Positions 7,690-17,887 are shown, counted from the stretch's first letter. The stretch: 64,000 nt of DNA from JAOSJT01 sp035362335 (GCA_035362335.1 DAOSDL010000002.1:62001-126000), one strand, 5' to 3'. Notes: a model not told the origin generated them from the letters alone. A program made the numbers and translations.

Positions 7690-9102
7690 ATGACAGCAAC
7701 ACAGGACAAACCGCGGTTGAAGGATTTCCCGAAAACCTATTGGGTGGTGATTCTCTTCGAGTTTTTCGAGCGCGGCTCGTACTACGGCATGATGAGTATT
7801 CTGTCGGTGTACATGACCGACATTCTCGGTTTCTCGAAGGAAGGTGTCGGCGTGATCAAGAGCACGATACAGCCGCTGCTGTACTTCCTGCCGATTTTCA
7901 CAGGTGCGATCGCCGATCGCGCGGGCTACAGGAAGACGCTCATGGTGGCCTTCGCGCTGCTTGGTGGCGGCTATTTCCTCACCTCGCAGATGAGCACGTA
8001 TGGCGCGGTGTTTTTCGGTCTGGTGATCATGGGACTCGGCGCGGGCACGTTCAAGCCGGTCGTGTCGGGCACGATCGCCAAGCTCACCGACGAACGCACA
8101 AGCACGCTGGGCTTCGGGATTTTCTACTGGACGATCAATCTCGGCGCCTTCCTCTTCCCGCTGATCATCGTTCCCATGCTCAAATCCATCGCCTGGCATT
8201 ACGTGCTCATCGCCTCGGCTATTGGCACGGGTGCCATGCTCATCCCGACGATTTTCCTGTTCAAGGAGCCGTTGGAGAAGCGCACGGAAAAGGAATCGAT
8301 GGGCAAAGCCATGCGCGACATTTTCACGAAGCTCGCGATGGTGTTCACGGACTGGCGCTTCATCCTGTTCATTTTCATCTACTCGTGGTTCTGGATTCTG
8401 TACTTCCAGATGTTCGACAGCGTACTGTGGTATGTGAAGGCCTTTGTGGATGCCACACCGCTGAATTCCTTCATCAACTCCACGCTGGGTATCAACTGGA
8501 AATTCGATGTGGAGCATGTGACGGTGATCAACGCGGGCACCATTATTCTGCTGCAGTTGATGATTTCGCGCATTGTGAGCAAAACCAAGGCGCTGCCCAC
8601 GATGATCACGGGTATTTCGCTGGGCACGCTGGGCATGGCCATTCTGGCGGTGGACACGAATATCTGGGTGTTCATGATCGGCATCATCATGTTCTCCATC
8701 GGCGAAATGACGGCGCATCCGAAATTCATCAGCTATCTGGGTTTGATCGCGCCGCCGGATAAAAAGGCCACGTACATGGGCTTCGGTTTTCTGTATGGTG
8801 CCTTCGGTTCGCTGATCGGCGGCGTGCTGGGCGCGAAGCTGTACGTGCTGTTCATCGACAACCCGATGATCGCTTTCGTGAAGAACCGCGTGGTAACGGG
8901 CGGCGCAAACATCGAGTGGCCGGAGTCCATCACCATCGATCAGGCACTGGCCATCGGCGAGAAGATAGGGTTGACAAAGCTCGAAATCGCCGCCGCGGCG
9001 AGTCCCAGCGAATTGTGGCTACTCTTCAGCGGTATAGGCGTGGTGTGTATCAGCGGCTTGCTGCTGTATCAGAAATTCATCGGAGCGCGTTCGCATTCCT
9101 GA
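7690..9102 (+). CDS. POT/PTR family proton-dependent oligopeptide transporter
   Basis: 470 residues and about 12-14 hydrophobic helices. The N-terminus has the family's hallmark FFERGSYYGMMSILSVYM (the ExxER-like proton-coupling motif of POT carriers is close to it), followed by GAIADRAGYRKTLMVAF, the MFS loop between helices 2 and 3, and GLGAGTFKPVVSGTIAKLTDE, a second POT signature. It should import di- or tripeptides with protons across the inner membrane. The start at 7690 is chosen because homology begins there; the in-frame sequence upstream to 7492 is low-quality coding. A strong hairpin terminator follows 55 bp after the stop. Confidence 0.9.
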   Translation: MTATQDKPRLKDFPKTYWVVILFEFFERGSYYGMMSILSVYMTDILGFSKEGVGVIKSTIQPLLYFLPIFTGAIADRAGYRKTLMVAFALLGGGYFLTSQMSTYGAVFFGLVIMGLGAGTFKPVVSGTIAKLTDERTSTLGFGIFYWTINLGAFLFPLIIVPMLKSIAWHYVLIASAIGTGAMLIPTIFLFKEPLEKRTEKESMGKAMRDIFTKLAMVFTDWRFILFIFIYSWFWILYFQMFDSVLWYVKAFVDATPLNSFINSTLGINWKFDVEHVTVINAGTIILLQLMISRIVSKTKALPTMITGISLGTLGMAILAVDTNIWVFMIGIIMFSIGEMTAHPKFISYLGLIAPPDKKATYMGFGFLYGAFGSLIGGVLGAKLYVLFIDNPMIAFVKNRVVTGGANIEWPESITIDQALAIGEKIGLTKLEIAAAASPSELWLLFSGIGVVCISGLLLYQKFIGARSHS

Positions 9103-9156
9103 CACGAGTCCAGGCAACGCACACTGCGTTGTACCAGTGAGTTACGAAAAACGCGG

Positions 9157-9195
9157 AGAGCACGGCGCATTATTGGCCGTGCTCTTCAATTTTCT
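9157..9195 (+). terminator. rho-independent terminator of the POT gene
   Basis: AGAGCACGGC (9157-9166) pairs perfectly with GCCGTGCTCT (9176-9185) around a 9-nt loop and is followed by TCAATTTTCT. It lies 54 bp after the transporter stop. Confidence 0.75.
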
Positions 9196-9254
9196 GGTTT
9201 GAGAGGATCAGCACGGGGAGATTGACACACTCGACGGCGCGGAGCAGGGAGATA

Positions 9255-9437
9255 TTACTCCGTTACAAGCAGGGAGCGGAGGATTCTTTTCGCGAGGATT
9301 TCGTTGATCTCGACATGACGCGGGATAGGTTGCGTCATTCCATTTCGAGAGTTGTGGTACAGGTCGTGACGACCTCCATTATGCAGCAGTATACAGCCGG
9401 CGGCTTCGAGTCTTGATATGAGTTCGCGCCGTTTCAC
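9255..9437 (-). CDS. hicA: HicA-like toxin (mRNA interferase)
   Basis: 60 residues of the YcfA/HicA double-stranded-RNA-binding fold: MKRRELISRLEAAGCILLHN, then GGRHDLYHNSRNGM with the catalytic His24, and a C-terminal VEINEILAKRILRSL helix. HicA toxins cleave mRNA and are neutralised by the partner HicB. The ATG at 9437 overlaps the stop of the upstream hicB-like gene by 4 bp. The gene order antitoxin first, toxin second is the less common one for this family (hicA usually comes first) but is known. Confidence is high for the fold and good for a working pair because both partners are intact. Confidence 0.85.
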   Translation of the reverse strand: MKRRELISRLEAAGCILLHNGGRHDLYHNSRNGMTQPIPRHVEINEILAKRILRSLLVTE

Positions 9438-9625
9438 GCGACTTCCAGCTCGGCTTCCCTTCTGATACCGGGGAAATCCTCCGACCGAAACATGTCATGC
9501 AGTTCCCGAAGATGTTCCTTCAAATCTTCCAGGCTGCTCCCTTGCGTCCAGTGCTCCGGATACTCGTTCAGATATCCCAGGTACATTCCGTCGCGCTCGC
9601 GCCAATATGTGAATCGGATTGTCAT
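9434..9625 (-). CDS. hicB: HicB-like antitoxin
   Basis: 63 residues with the partial RNase H fold of HicB: a strand MTIRFTYWRERDGMYLGYLNE, a turn with PEHWTQGSSLEDLKEHL and a helix. The sequence G.YLGYLNEYPEHWTQGSSLEEL is the family core that binds HicA. It is short and has no C-terminal helix-turn-helix or ribbon-helix-helix DNA-binding domain, so autoregulation of the pair may need another factor. It overlaps the toxin gene by 4 bp. Confidence 0.8.
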   Translation of the reverse strand: MTIRFTYWRERDGMYLGYLNEYPEHWTQGSSLEDLKEHLRELHDMFRSEDFPGIRREAELEVA

Positions 9626-9780
9626 TGCGACCTCGATCTACGGAGTGCGGTGAAAGCTTCTACAACCTGTGTCGCAGGAAAAACACGATAAAAATTTCGA
9701 GCTTTTATCACTCAATCGCAAGGCATGGAATCAGCACCTGTAGCGCGGATAACGACGTGCTGTACAACCTGGAGAGCACC

Positions 9781-9891
9781 AGGTAAAGAGTGAAGAGTAA
9801 AGAGTGATGAACCCGAAATCACGGAGGTCGATCCCGTTCGAGGCGCCCGGACAGCGCCCCCGCTTTACTCTTTACTCTTCACTTTTCACCT
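9781..9891. repeat. inverted pair of heptad-periodic AGAGTRA repeats
   Basis: 9781-9805 is built of 7-bp units (AAGAGTG, AAGAGTA, AAGAGT). Its reverse complement, with two mismatches, recurs at 9867-9891. The 61 bp between the arms carry no gene. It lies between hicB and the large secreted propeller gene, close to the latter's stop at 9924, so it could act as a terminator-like stem or be a small mobile repeat. Related heptads occur at 37007-37020. Confidence 0.6.
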
Positions 9892-9923
9892 ACTCCATCC
9901 ACTTCCGCACCGCACAACGACGC

Positions 9924-12575
9924 CTACTTGACCAGCGCCATCTTCCGCACGCTGCGCTCACCATTGGCGCGCAGTTCGTAGAGATAGCTGCCGGCCGGCA
10001 GATCGGAAGCATCGAAATGGAGGTGATGCGTGCCGGCGTCGCGACGACCTTGCGCAAGTATGCGGAGTAGTTTGCCGCGCGTGTCGAACACGCGCAACGT
10101 CACTTCGCCGGCCTTGTGCAAGGTGAGGGGGATGGTTGTGGAGGGGTTGAAGGGATTCGGATAATTCTGTCCGAGGGCAAAGGTCAATGGCGCGCGCGAG
10201 GCATCGTTTGAGAGCACGATGGACGTCATCCACATTCCACGGCCATGGGTGGCGGCGTAGATCACATCGTCCTCGGTGATCTTGATGTCGTCGATGACCA
10301 CGTTGGGCAAGCCATCGCCGAAGGGTTCCCAGTTCAGTCCCGCGTCGTAGCTGACGTACACTCCGACATCGGTGCCCGCGAAGATGACGTCGGGTCGCTT
10401 GTCGTAAATGGCGATGGCGCCCACGGGAATACGCGGCAGCGATGTGGTTTCGCTCGCGCCACCCATGAAGGTCCAGCTCGTACCTCCGTCGGTGGTTTTA
10501 TACACACCGGAATTGGCGGAGAAGGCCATGGTGCCCACATAGGCGATATCGGGATTTGTGGGATGCACGGCGACGGCCGACAGGAAGAGCGACGGCAGTC
10601 CGTTGTCCACACGCGTGAACGTCACGCTCGCAGGAGCGGCCATGGCGTTGGTACTTTTAAAGACACGAACGGCATAGCCCGCCACGCCGTACACCACATC
10701 CGGTTGGGTTTTGCAGATGGCGATGTCCTGCATTTGCCGCGACCAGCCCGAACCGCCGGTGAGTTCCGGCGAGATGGGTACCCACAAGGTCGCGCCGTCG
10801 TCGGTGCGGTAGAAGCGATCTCCGCCGATGAAGAGCGTACTGTTCCGCGTGGGATGCATGACGAACGGCGCCACGAAACTGAACAGATTGTTGCCGCTGC
10901 CATCGGTGCGCGTCAGACCACCGGTCGCTGCGCGGAAGTTCGTGCCACCGTTGGTGGTCTTGGCGAGATTGGCGTATTGCGAGGACACGTAAAAGACGTT
11001 GGTGTCGGCATGGTCGAAGGCTACATAGCCGCCGTCTCCACCCCAGGAGAGACGACGCCAGCCCAGCGGATTGGTGGAAGAACCGAGATTGTTGCGCCTG
11101 TCCTGCGTTCCACCGGCAACACGACGGGGATTCTGCCGCTGATAGTCCATGCCATAGAACTGCATGGTGGCAAGTCCGTTGTTGATTTCCTCAATGAATA
11201 CCGACGCGGCCGTGCAGTCGAGCGTCATGAACACTCCCCCGTCGCTGGCCATGACCATGCGATTGGGCTGCGCGGGATGGAAATCGATGTAGTGCATATC
11301 CACCCAGGAGCTGTTGTTGGCTCCGTTCTGACTGGAGATGCGCGAAAACGCATTTCCTCCATCCACACTGCGCCACCACTCGATGCCGCCGAGAAACACG
11401 GTGTTCGCATTGGTGGGATGAATGCGGATGTGGAGATTGTAATCGCCCTGCGAACGCAGCGCCTCCCGCATATTGTTCTGCGTGGATGATTGCATGCGCT
11501 CCCAACTGCTGCCATGGTCGGTGGAGCGGAACACGCCGAGAAAATCCTGATTCTCCGTGGGAGCGAATTTCGGCGCGCGCTGCATCGCGCAGACGATGAC
11601 GCCGGCGGTGGAGCGGCTGGCGTCGATGACGAGATTGCTGATGGAATCGGCGGCGGGGAGATTCTGCGTGATCTTGGTGAAGGTGAAGCGCTCGCCCAGG
11701 GAATCGGACACATAGATCCCGTTGCTGCTGCGTCCATTGTAGGCGCCGAAGGCCACGATGACGCGATTTTTCTTGAACGGATCGATGAGCACGTCGCGGG
11801 CGGGACCGTTGAGTACCGCGCGCCATGTGGCGCCGCGGTCGGTGGAGCGGAACAATGCCCCGCTGCCCCCGCCGTAGGTGGCCGCGACGTAGATGAGGTC
11901 GCGGTTGTCGGGATGCACCTCCACATGGTTGATGGCGAAATCACCGTCGCGCACCAGATCCTTCATCATGTTTTCCCAGGTGGCGCCTCCATCGGTGGAG
12001 CGGTACAAGCCGTCGCCGTACACGCGATCGAAATTGATCGATCCCTCGCCCGTGCCGATGTAGATGATGTCGGGATCCACGGGATCGAAGGCCAGATGTC
12101 CGATGGCCAGAGTGGGCAAATGATCGGTGAGTGGAAACCAGGACGAGCCCCCGTTCGAGCTTTTGAACAATCCACCCGAGGCGGAACCGGCATAGAGAAT
12201 ATCGCCGTTGGTCGGATGGTACTTCACCACGCGAATACGTCCTCCGATATCAGCCGGACCGACGAAGCTCCACTGCGAGGAGAGACTTGCCTTGCGCATG
12301 GACAGCTGTTCCTGCTTGAGCGCACTGGCCTCGCGCAATCCCTGCGAGATACTGCGATCGGCATTCCACAGGCGCGGGAGGAAGTAGCGTTCGAGATGGG
12401 GCATATCGTACAAGCCGCCGCTCCGCAATTGTTCGCGGATTTCGCGCTTCTCCGCGATGCGCTGAGCGCGCGCGGTGGAGAGCACGGGGAGCGGATCGAG
12501 CGCCATGTTGTGAGTGGTGAGCAGAAGAGCGCCCGCGGTGGCGGCGAGCAGTCCTATGGCGGAGAAGGTTCGCAT
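9924..12575 (-). CDS. secreted BNR/sortilin-like beta-propeller protein with type IX sorting tail
   Basis: 883 residues from the ATG at 12575. An N-terminal hydrophobic signal (MRTFSAIGLLAATAGALLL) is followed by a long region of repeated Ser/Thr-x-Asp-x-Gly-x-Thr-Trp Asp-box motifs (for example SSNGGSSW, STDGGATW, STDRGATW, STDHGSSW, TTDGGTSW), typical of BNR/VPS10-sortilin propellers. Each propeller blade is accompanied by HPTNP-type turns. The C-terminus has ALGQNYPNPFNPSTTI and ends in a Por/T9SS type A sorting domain (GSYLYELRANGERSVRKMALVK). It should be exported and secreted by type IX secretion to the cell surface. Such proteins may bind or cleave glycans or proteins; no catalytic residues are evident, so the activity is unknown. 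Confidence 0.85.
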   Translation of the reverse strand: MRTFSAIGLLAATAGALLLTTHNMALDPLPVLSTARAQRIAEKREIREQLRSGGLYDMPHLERYFLPRLWNADRSISQGLREASALKQEQLSMRKASLSSQWSFVGPADIGGRIRVVKYHPTNGDILYAGSASGGLFKSSNGGSSWFPLTDHLPTLAIGHLAFDPVDPDIIYIGTGEGSINFDRVYGDGLYRSTDGGATWENMMKDLVRDGDFAINHVEVHPDNRDLIYVAATYGGGSGALFRSTDRGATWRAVLNGPARDVLIDPFKKNRVIVAFGAYNGRSSNGIYVSDSLGERFTFTKITQNLPAADSISNLVIDASRSTAGVIVCAMQRAPKFAPTENQDFLGVFRSTDHGSSWERMQSSTQNNMREALRSQGDYNLHIRIHPTNANTVFLGGIEWWRSVDGGNAFSRISSQNGANNSSWVDMHYIDFHPAQPNRMVMASDGGVFMTLDCTAASVFIEEINNGLATMQFYGMDYQRQNPRRVAGGTQDRRNNLGSSTNPLGWRRLSWGGDGGYVAFDHADTNVFYVSSQYANLAKTTNGGTNFRAATGGLTRTDGSGNNLFSFVAPFVMHPTRNSTLFIGGDRFYRTDDGATLWVPISPELTGGSGWSRQMQDIAICKTQPDVVYGVAGYAVRVFKSTNAMAAPASVTFTRVDNGLPSLFLSAVAVHPTNPDIAYVGTMAFSANSGVYKTTDGGTSWTFMGGASETTSLPRIPVGAIAIYDKRPDVIFAGTDVGVYVSYDAGLNWEPFGDGLPNVVIDDIKITEDDVIYAATHGRGMWMTSIVLSNDASRAPLTFALGQNYPNPFNPSTTIPLTLHKAGEVTLRVFDTRGKLLRILAQGRRDAGTHHLHFDASDLPAGSYLYELRANGERSVRKMALVK

Positions 12576-12765
12576 GATGTGGTACCTCGTTGATTTGCCG
12601 GCATCGCGTCGGTGAAGGGACATGACTCCGTGCAAACCGTTTCTTATATTCCGGAAATGCGCCAGCGGCGGTCAATCAGCATCGAGCGCAGGTGTACGCC
12701 CAATCATGAAAGATAGATGCGGATGTCGTGAAAGGCAATGAAAATCGAACGCCCCGGAGCCCGCG

Positions 12766-13356
12766 ATGAACGCGGATAACATTGTCCCGCTGGCCGCACG
12801 GATATGCGCGGTGGCCCGCGCCGTGGCGGTGGCGGCGATACATGGGCGCAGCGCTCCCCCACGTGCGGAGGACCTGGCCGACATTGTCAGCGAAGGCGTG
12901 TTCGTGACGCTGCGTATCGGGGGGACACTGCGAGGCTGCATTGGTCTGCTGACTTCCGCGGAGCCCTTTCCCATGATGCTGGCGGAGGCGGCGAGGCGCT
13001 CGGCGACGGAGGACCTGCGATTTCCCCGCATCACGGAGCGCGAACTGGAAAACCTGCGTGTGGAAGTGACGCTGCTCGGAGCGCGTGAGCGCATCGAGGA
13101 CGCTGAAGATTTTATTCTCGGTGAACACGGCCTTGTGCTGGAATGCGAGGGCCGTCGAGGGCTGTTGCTCCCACAGGTCCCGCTCGAACAGCGCTGGGAC
13201 AAGCGGGAATTCCTCCGCGGGCTCTGTCGCAAGGCCGGCGTGCCCGATGCCGCATGGAACGCACCCGGCGCACGGCTGTACCGTTTTCGCGGGACGGTGC
13301 TGCGGGAAGATTCGGATATCGTTGTCGATGATGCACAAGGAGCGGGAAGCTCATGA
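12766..13356 (+). CDS. amrA: AMMECR1 domain protein, AmmeMemoRadiSam protein A
   Basis: 196 residues of the AMMECR1 fold, recognised from SEGVFVTLRIGGTLRGCIGLL and, downstream, AAEAARRSATEDLRFPRIT and ELENLRVEVTLL, then LLLPQVPLEQRWDKREFL. The central LRGCIG motif is the family signature and has been suggested as an active site; no reaction is proven. In many bacteria it is encoded with a MEMO protein and a radical SAM protein. Here the MEMO gene follows with a 4-bp overlap. The divergent secreted propeller gene starts 190 bp upstream. Confidence 0.85.
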   Translation: MNADNIVPLAARICAVARAVAVAAIHGRSAPPRAEDLADIVSEGVFVTLRIGGTLRGCIGLLTSAEPFPMMLAEAARRSATEDLRFPRITERELENLRVEVTLLGARERIEDAEDFILGEHGLVLECEGRRGLLLPQVPLEQRWDKREFLRGLCRKAGVPDAAWNAPGARLYRFRGTVLREDSDIVVDDAQGAGSS

Positions 13357-14225
13357 AAGCCATGCAAATACGTCCTCCCGCCGTGAGCGGTTTGTTTTAT
13401 CCCGCGGATCCCACACTACTGGCACTCAATGTCGACGGCATGCTCGAGGCACAGACGGTCGCGGCGGAGCATATCGCCGGCCGCGATCTCACCACGCCTC
13501 CGCGTGCCATTATCGTGCCCCACGCGGGCTACGCCTACTCGGGCCCCACGGCGGCCGCGGCCTATGCCAGATTGCGCGGCTATGCGTTTCGCACCGCGGT
13601 GATCGTCTCGCCCAGCCATCGCGAGTATTTCAGCGGTATTTCCGTGTACGACGGTGATGCGTACCGCACGCCGCTCGGCCTGATCAATGTGGACGTGGAG
13701 TTGCGGGAACGCCTACTGATGCAGTTCAAAGGTGTGATCCGGCAATCGCAGCTCGGGCACAGGGACGAGCACGCGGTGGAAGTGCATCTCCCGTTTATTC
13801 AGCGCATCAATCCCGAGGCCAAAATCCTTCCGATTGTCATGGGTGACCAACGCGGCGAGTATTGCACCATTCTGGGCAAGGCGCTGGCGCGCATCGCGGA
13901 CGACGACGGCGTGTTGCTGATCGCGTCGAGCGATCTGTCGCATTTCCATCAGCAGGAGGAAGCAGAGGAACTGGACAAGGTGGTCGCCAACCACGTACGG
14001 GAAATTCAGCCAGCGAAGTTGTTGGACGATATAGCCGCGAAACGCTGCGAGGCCTGCGGCGGCGGACCCATCGCGGCGGTGCTCTCCGCCTGCCTGCAAC
14101 TCGGGGCCAGCAACGTCTCCATTCTCCACCAATGCACGTCCGGCGACATTTCCGGCGAGACGCGGCGCGTGGTTGGCTATCTCTCCGCAGCCATTGCCGC
14201 CGATACCGCGGGCAGGCGTCCATGA
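13353..14225 (+). CDS. amrB: MEMO-family protein, AmmeMemoRadiSam protein B
   Basis: 290 residues of the MEMO (class III dioxygenase-like) fold. Visible family segments are RPPAVSGLFYPADP, PHAGYAYSGPTAAAAYA, VSPSHREYFSGISVY, EHAVEVHLPFIQRI, IASSDLSHFH and CGGGPIAAVL. Human MEMO binds iron or copper through three histidines; corresponding His residues are present in PHAGYAYSG, the EHAVEVHLPF region and SSDLSHF. Its ATG overlaps the amrA stop (ATGA), and its own stop overlaps the next gene. The radical SAM member AmrS usually found in the trio is not in this neighbourhood. Confidence 0.9.
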   Translation: MKAMQIRPPAVSGLFYPADPTLLALNVDGMLEAQTVAAEHIAGRDLTTPPRAIIVPHAGYAYSGPTAAAAYARLRGYAFRTAVIVSPSHREYFSGISVYDGDAYRTPLGLINVDVELRERLLMQFKGVIRQSQLGHRDEHAVEVHLPFIQRINPEAKILPIVMGDQRGEYCTILGKALARIADDDGVLLIASSDLSHFHQQEEAEELDKVVANHVREIQPAKLLDDIAAKRCEACGGGPIAAVLSACLQLGASNVSILHQCTSGDISGETRRVVGYLSAAIAADTAGRRP

Positions 14226-15046
14226 GCGGCCGCTCCCCGCGCATAGCGCTTGTCGGCGCCGGCCGCGTCGGACAATCCATGGCCGCACATGCCATTGCGC
14301 ATGGCGCCGAACTGCGCTGGGTATTGGAGGCGGCTCCCCGAGGCGACACCGCCGCCCTGCAAGCACCGTGGTATCACGCTGTCGCGGAAATTCCTCGAGT
14401 TGATGTGGATCTCTGCATCATCGCCGTACCCGACGCAGCGATAAAAGGCGCGGCGCGGGCATTGGCGGAGCACGGCGTATTCGAGGTGGGAACGATGGTA
14501 TTTCACACATCCGGCAGCAGAACCTCGGAGGATGTGCAGGCACTATGCGAGTCGGGGATGATCACCGGCGGACTGCATCCGGTGCAGTCCTTTTCTCCCC
14601 TGCCGACGCTCACCAGCTTGCGGGGCATCACCTGCGGTATCGAGGGTGGAGACGTGTTTGAGCAGGAGGCGCTGGCGCTGGCCACGGGCTGGGGCTGGCA
14701 CGGCATACGCATCGATGCCGCACACAAAGCCCTGTACCACGCCGCTTGCGTGCTCACGGGAAACTTCCCCACCGTGCTTGCCGAAATCGCCGGCGAGGCG
14801 CTTTCCGTCGCCAGCAAGGATGGACTTGCCGCACCGTGGCAGGCGTTTCTCCCAATGCTGCACGAAGTACTGCGAAAACTGGAGGCGGCTCCGCCAGCAG
14901 AGGTATTGACCGGCCCGGCGCGTCGCGGCGATGCGGACACCCTGCGACGCCATGCGGATGCACTGCGAGAGCTTTCGCCGGAGGCTGCAAACGTGTACGA
15001 CGTACTCAGTGCGCTCATCCTGTCGCGCAATCCCCGGACATCCTGA
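14222..15046 (+). CDS. Rossmann-like/DUF2520 oxidoreductase
   Basis: 274 residues. An N-terminal dinucleotide-binding Rossmann fold (IALVGAGRVGQSMAAH, a GxGxxG variant) is followed by the DUF2520 helical domain (GGLHPVQSFSPL, then a helical region with HKALYHAACVLTGNFPTVLAEIA). The architecture resembles ketopantoate reductase and prephenate/6-phosphogluconate-type dehydrogenases. Family members are annotated only as predicted short-chain or NADP-dependent dehydrogenases. Its start overlaps the amrB stop, so the three genes form one translational operon; an NAD(P)-linked step associated with the AMMECR1/MEMO proteins is a reasonable inference. Confidence 0.8.
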   Translation: MSGRSPRIALVGAGRVGQSMAAHAIAHGAELRWVLEAAPRGDTAALQAPWYHAVAEIPRVDVDLCIIAVPDAAIKGAARALAEHGVFEVGTMVFHTSGSRTSEDVQALCESGMITGGLHPVQSFSPLPTLTSLRGITCGIEGGDVFEQEALALATGWGWHGIRIDAAHKALYHAACVLTGNFPTVLAEIAGEALSVASKDGLAAPWQAFLPMLHEVLRKLEAAPPAEVLTGPARRGDADTLRRHADALRELSPEAANVYDVLSALILSRNPRTS

Positions 15047-15072
15047 CTGCTCCGCTTTTCAGTGTGCCGCGA

Positions 15073-15567
15073 CTAAGACGCCGTGGGGACGGCGAGCGAG
15101 GCGTAATTTCCACGATAGTACAGCAGTGGAGCGGCATCGTCGCGCAGCACACGCATATCGTGCACCTCGGCGAGAAAGATGCTGTGGTCGCCACCATCAT
15201 AGCGCGCGGTGACCTGCACTTCCAGATACGCCAGAGACCCTTCGATCACGGGCGAGCCACCCGGCGCTTCGTGCACGGTGACGTGACGAAAACGCTCGGC
15301 GGGCGGCGCGCCACTGAATATGGTGGAGAGCAGTTGCTGATCCTCGGCGAGAATATTCACCACGAAGCGGCCGCTCTCGGAGATGGCGTCGTGCGACATG
15401 GTGTGCTTCGCGATGTTGATCTGAATCAACAGCGGTTGCAGCGAGACGGAGGTGAAGGAATTGATGGTGAGACCGAAGTACTCGTCGCGCCATTTGGTGG
15501 TGACGATGGCCACGCCGGTGGCGAACATTCCGAGAACCTGGCGAAACTGTTGTATTTCCTGCGTCAT
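15073..15567 (-). CDS. flavin reductase-like, FMN-binding split-barrel protein
   Basis: 164 residues of the flavin-reductase-like domain: MTQEIQQFRQVLGMFATGVAIVTT, then LTINSFTSVSLQPLLIQINIAKHT and, later, FVVNILAEDQQLLSTIFSG, with GSLAYLEVQVTARYDGGDHSIFLAEVHDM at the end. Members reduce FMN or FAD with NAD(P)H and often supply a monooxygenase or act on a ring-cleavage pathway. The start at 15567 is set by the beginning of homology. The gene converges with the Rossmann gene and is separated from the upstream aldehyde dehydrogenase by an excellent terminator, so it likely has its own promoter in that short space or depends on read-through. Confidence 0.85.
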   Translation of the reverse strand: MTQEIQQFRQVLGMFATGVAIVTTKWRDEYFGLTINSFTSVSLQPLLIQINIAKHTMSHDAISESGRFVVNILAEDQQLLSTIFSGAPPAERFRHVTVHEAPGGSPVIEGSLAYLEVQVTARYDGGDHSIFLAEVHDMRVLRDDAAPLLYYRGNYASLAVPTAS

Positions 15568-15588
15568 GATAATCCGTTGGGCTAAGGT

Positions 15589-15620
15589 GCGAAAAAATCG
15601 GGGGACGCGAACGTCCCCCG
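15589..15620 (-). terminator. rho-independent terminator of the aldehyde dehydrogenase gene
   Basis: On the minus strand CGGGGGACG, loop TTCG, CGTCCCCCG is followed by ATTTTTTC. A 9-bp GC-rich stem capped by a UUCG tetraloop with a six-U tract is a textbook intrinsic terminator. It begins 35 bp after the dehydrogenase stop. Confidence 0.9.
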
Positions 15621-15654
15621 TATAACACCGATTCACGGAAAATCGCGCCCGGCA

Positions 15655-17187
<1,533 letters not shown>

Positions 17188-17288
17188 GATACAACCTCGG
17201 ATAAAGTGTTGATATGTAAGATGTTGACAATGGCTGCCGAAAGCTTGTTCCGTTGCCTGCCCTTGGAGGATGCCAGGCTTGCGAGCAG

Positions 17289-17717
17289 TTATTCTTCCTG
17301 TTGTGTGGTGCTGCGCAGTACATCCGCGATGGTGATATTGCTCATGCTCTCTTCGATTTCCACTTGCAGTTGCTCGAACAGTCGAAGGAAAAAGCCGTTC
17401 ACCCGGCCCGACAGCGCGGCCGTGCCTTGATCATTGCGTGTCACATCCAAGTGGAAGGCCTTGCGGGTTTCCACCGCGCAGTACACTTCCTGGAGATGCA
17501 GCTCCTCCGGACTGCGAGCGAGCGTGAAGCCCCCTGCCAGTCCGCGATTGCTGAGCACGAGACCGTTTCGCCCGAGCTGCGAAAGAATGCGTCGCAGCCG
17601 CACCGAATGGATTCCGGTACTCCGCGACAGTTCCTCGCTGGACATGGCCTGACCATCCGTACCAGCCAGCAGACAGAGCACTTGAACAGCAGTGGAAAGT
17701 TTCGTCGAAGCAGACAT
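17289..17717 (-). CDS. Rrf2 family transcriptional regulator
   Basis: 142 residues with the Rrf2 winged helix: STKLSTAVQVLCLLAGT, then SSEELSRSTGIHSVRLRRILSQLGRNGLVLSNRGLAGGFTLAR. Only one Cys occurs late in the protein (VYCAVETRK), so the three-Cys [2Fe-2S] ligand set of IscR or NsrR is absent, which suggests a ligand- or redox-independent regulator of the CymR/YwnA type. A 7-bp inverted repeat lies just upstream of its ATG. The aldehyde dehydrogenase gene follows on the same strand and may be its target. Confidence 0.85.
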   Translation of the reverse strand: MSASTKLSTAVQVLCLLAGTDGQAMSSEELSRSTGIHSVRLRRILSQLGRNGLVLSNRGLAGGFTLARSPEELHLQEVYCAVETRKAFHLDVTRNDQGTAALSGRVNGFFLRLFEQLQVEIEESMSNITIADVLRSTTQQEE

Positions 17718-17727
17718 TGCACCTCAA

Positions 17728-17748
17728 TTGTAACCGAGCCAGTTACAA
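17728..17748. promoter_or_regulatory. inverted repeat TTGTAAC-N7-GTTACAA, candidate Rrf2 operator
   Basis: Perfect 7-bp arms at 17728-17734 and 17742-17748 lie 11-31 bp before the Rrf2 start codon. The length and position suit autoregulation by a dimeric winged-helix regulator. No matching full site was found ahead of the aldehyde dehydrogenase gene. Confidence 0.5.
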
Positions 17749-17829
17749 ATATGAAACGGCGGAGGAATTAAATCAAGAGCCGCGCGATGCACGCGCCGTC
17801 CTGCACGTCCCAGAACTGTGATATGGGGG

Positions 17830-17887
17830 AATAACAAAAAGGCACAGGACCCACCCCGCGGCCTGCCTTCGCGGGATGAGTCCTGTG
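17830..17887 (-). terminator. terminator of the multi-PAS hybrid kinase gene
   Basis: On the minus strand CACAGGAC pairs with GTCCTGTG at the base, with an inner CCCGCG/CGCGGG stem, and the structure is followed by CCTTTTTGTTATT. It begins 16 bp after the kinase stop at 17903. Confidence 0.8.

Noticed and set aside
7636..8718. Long minus-strand reading frame opposite the POT transporter gene
   Set aside because: Antisense shadow of a high-GC gene: His- and Arg-rich composition, no domain pattern, no ribosome-binding site.
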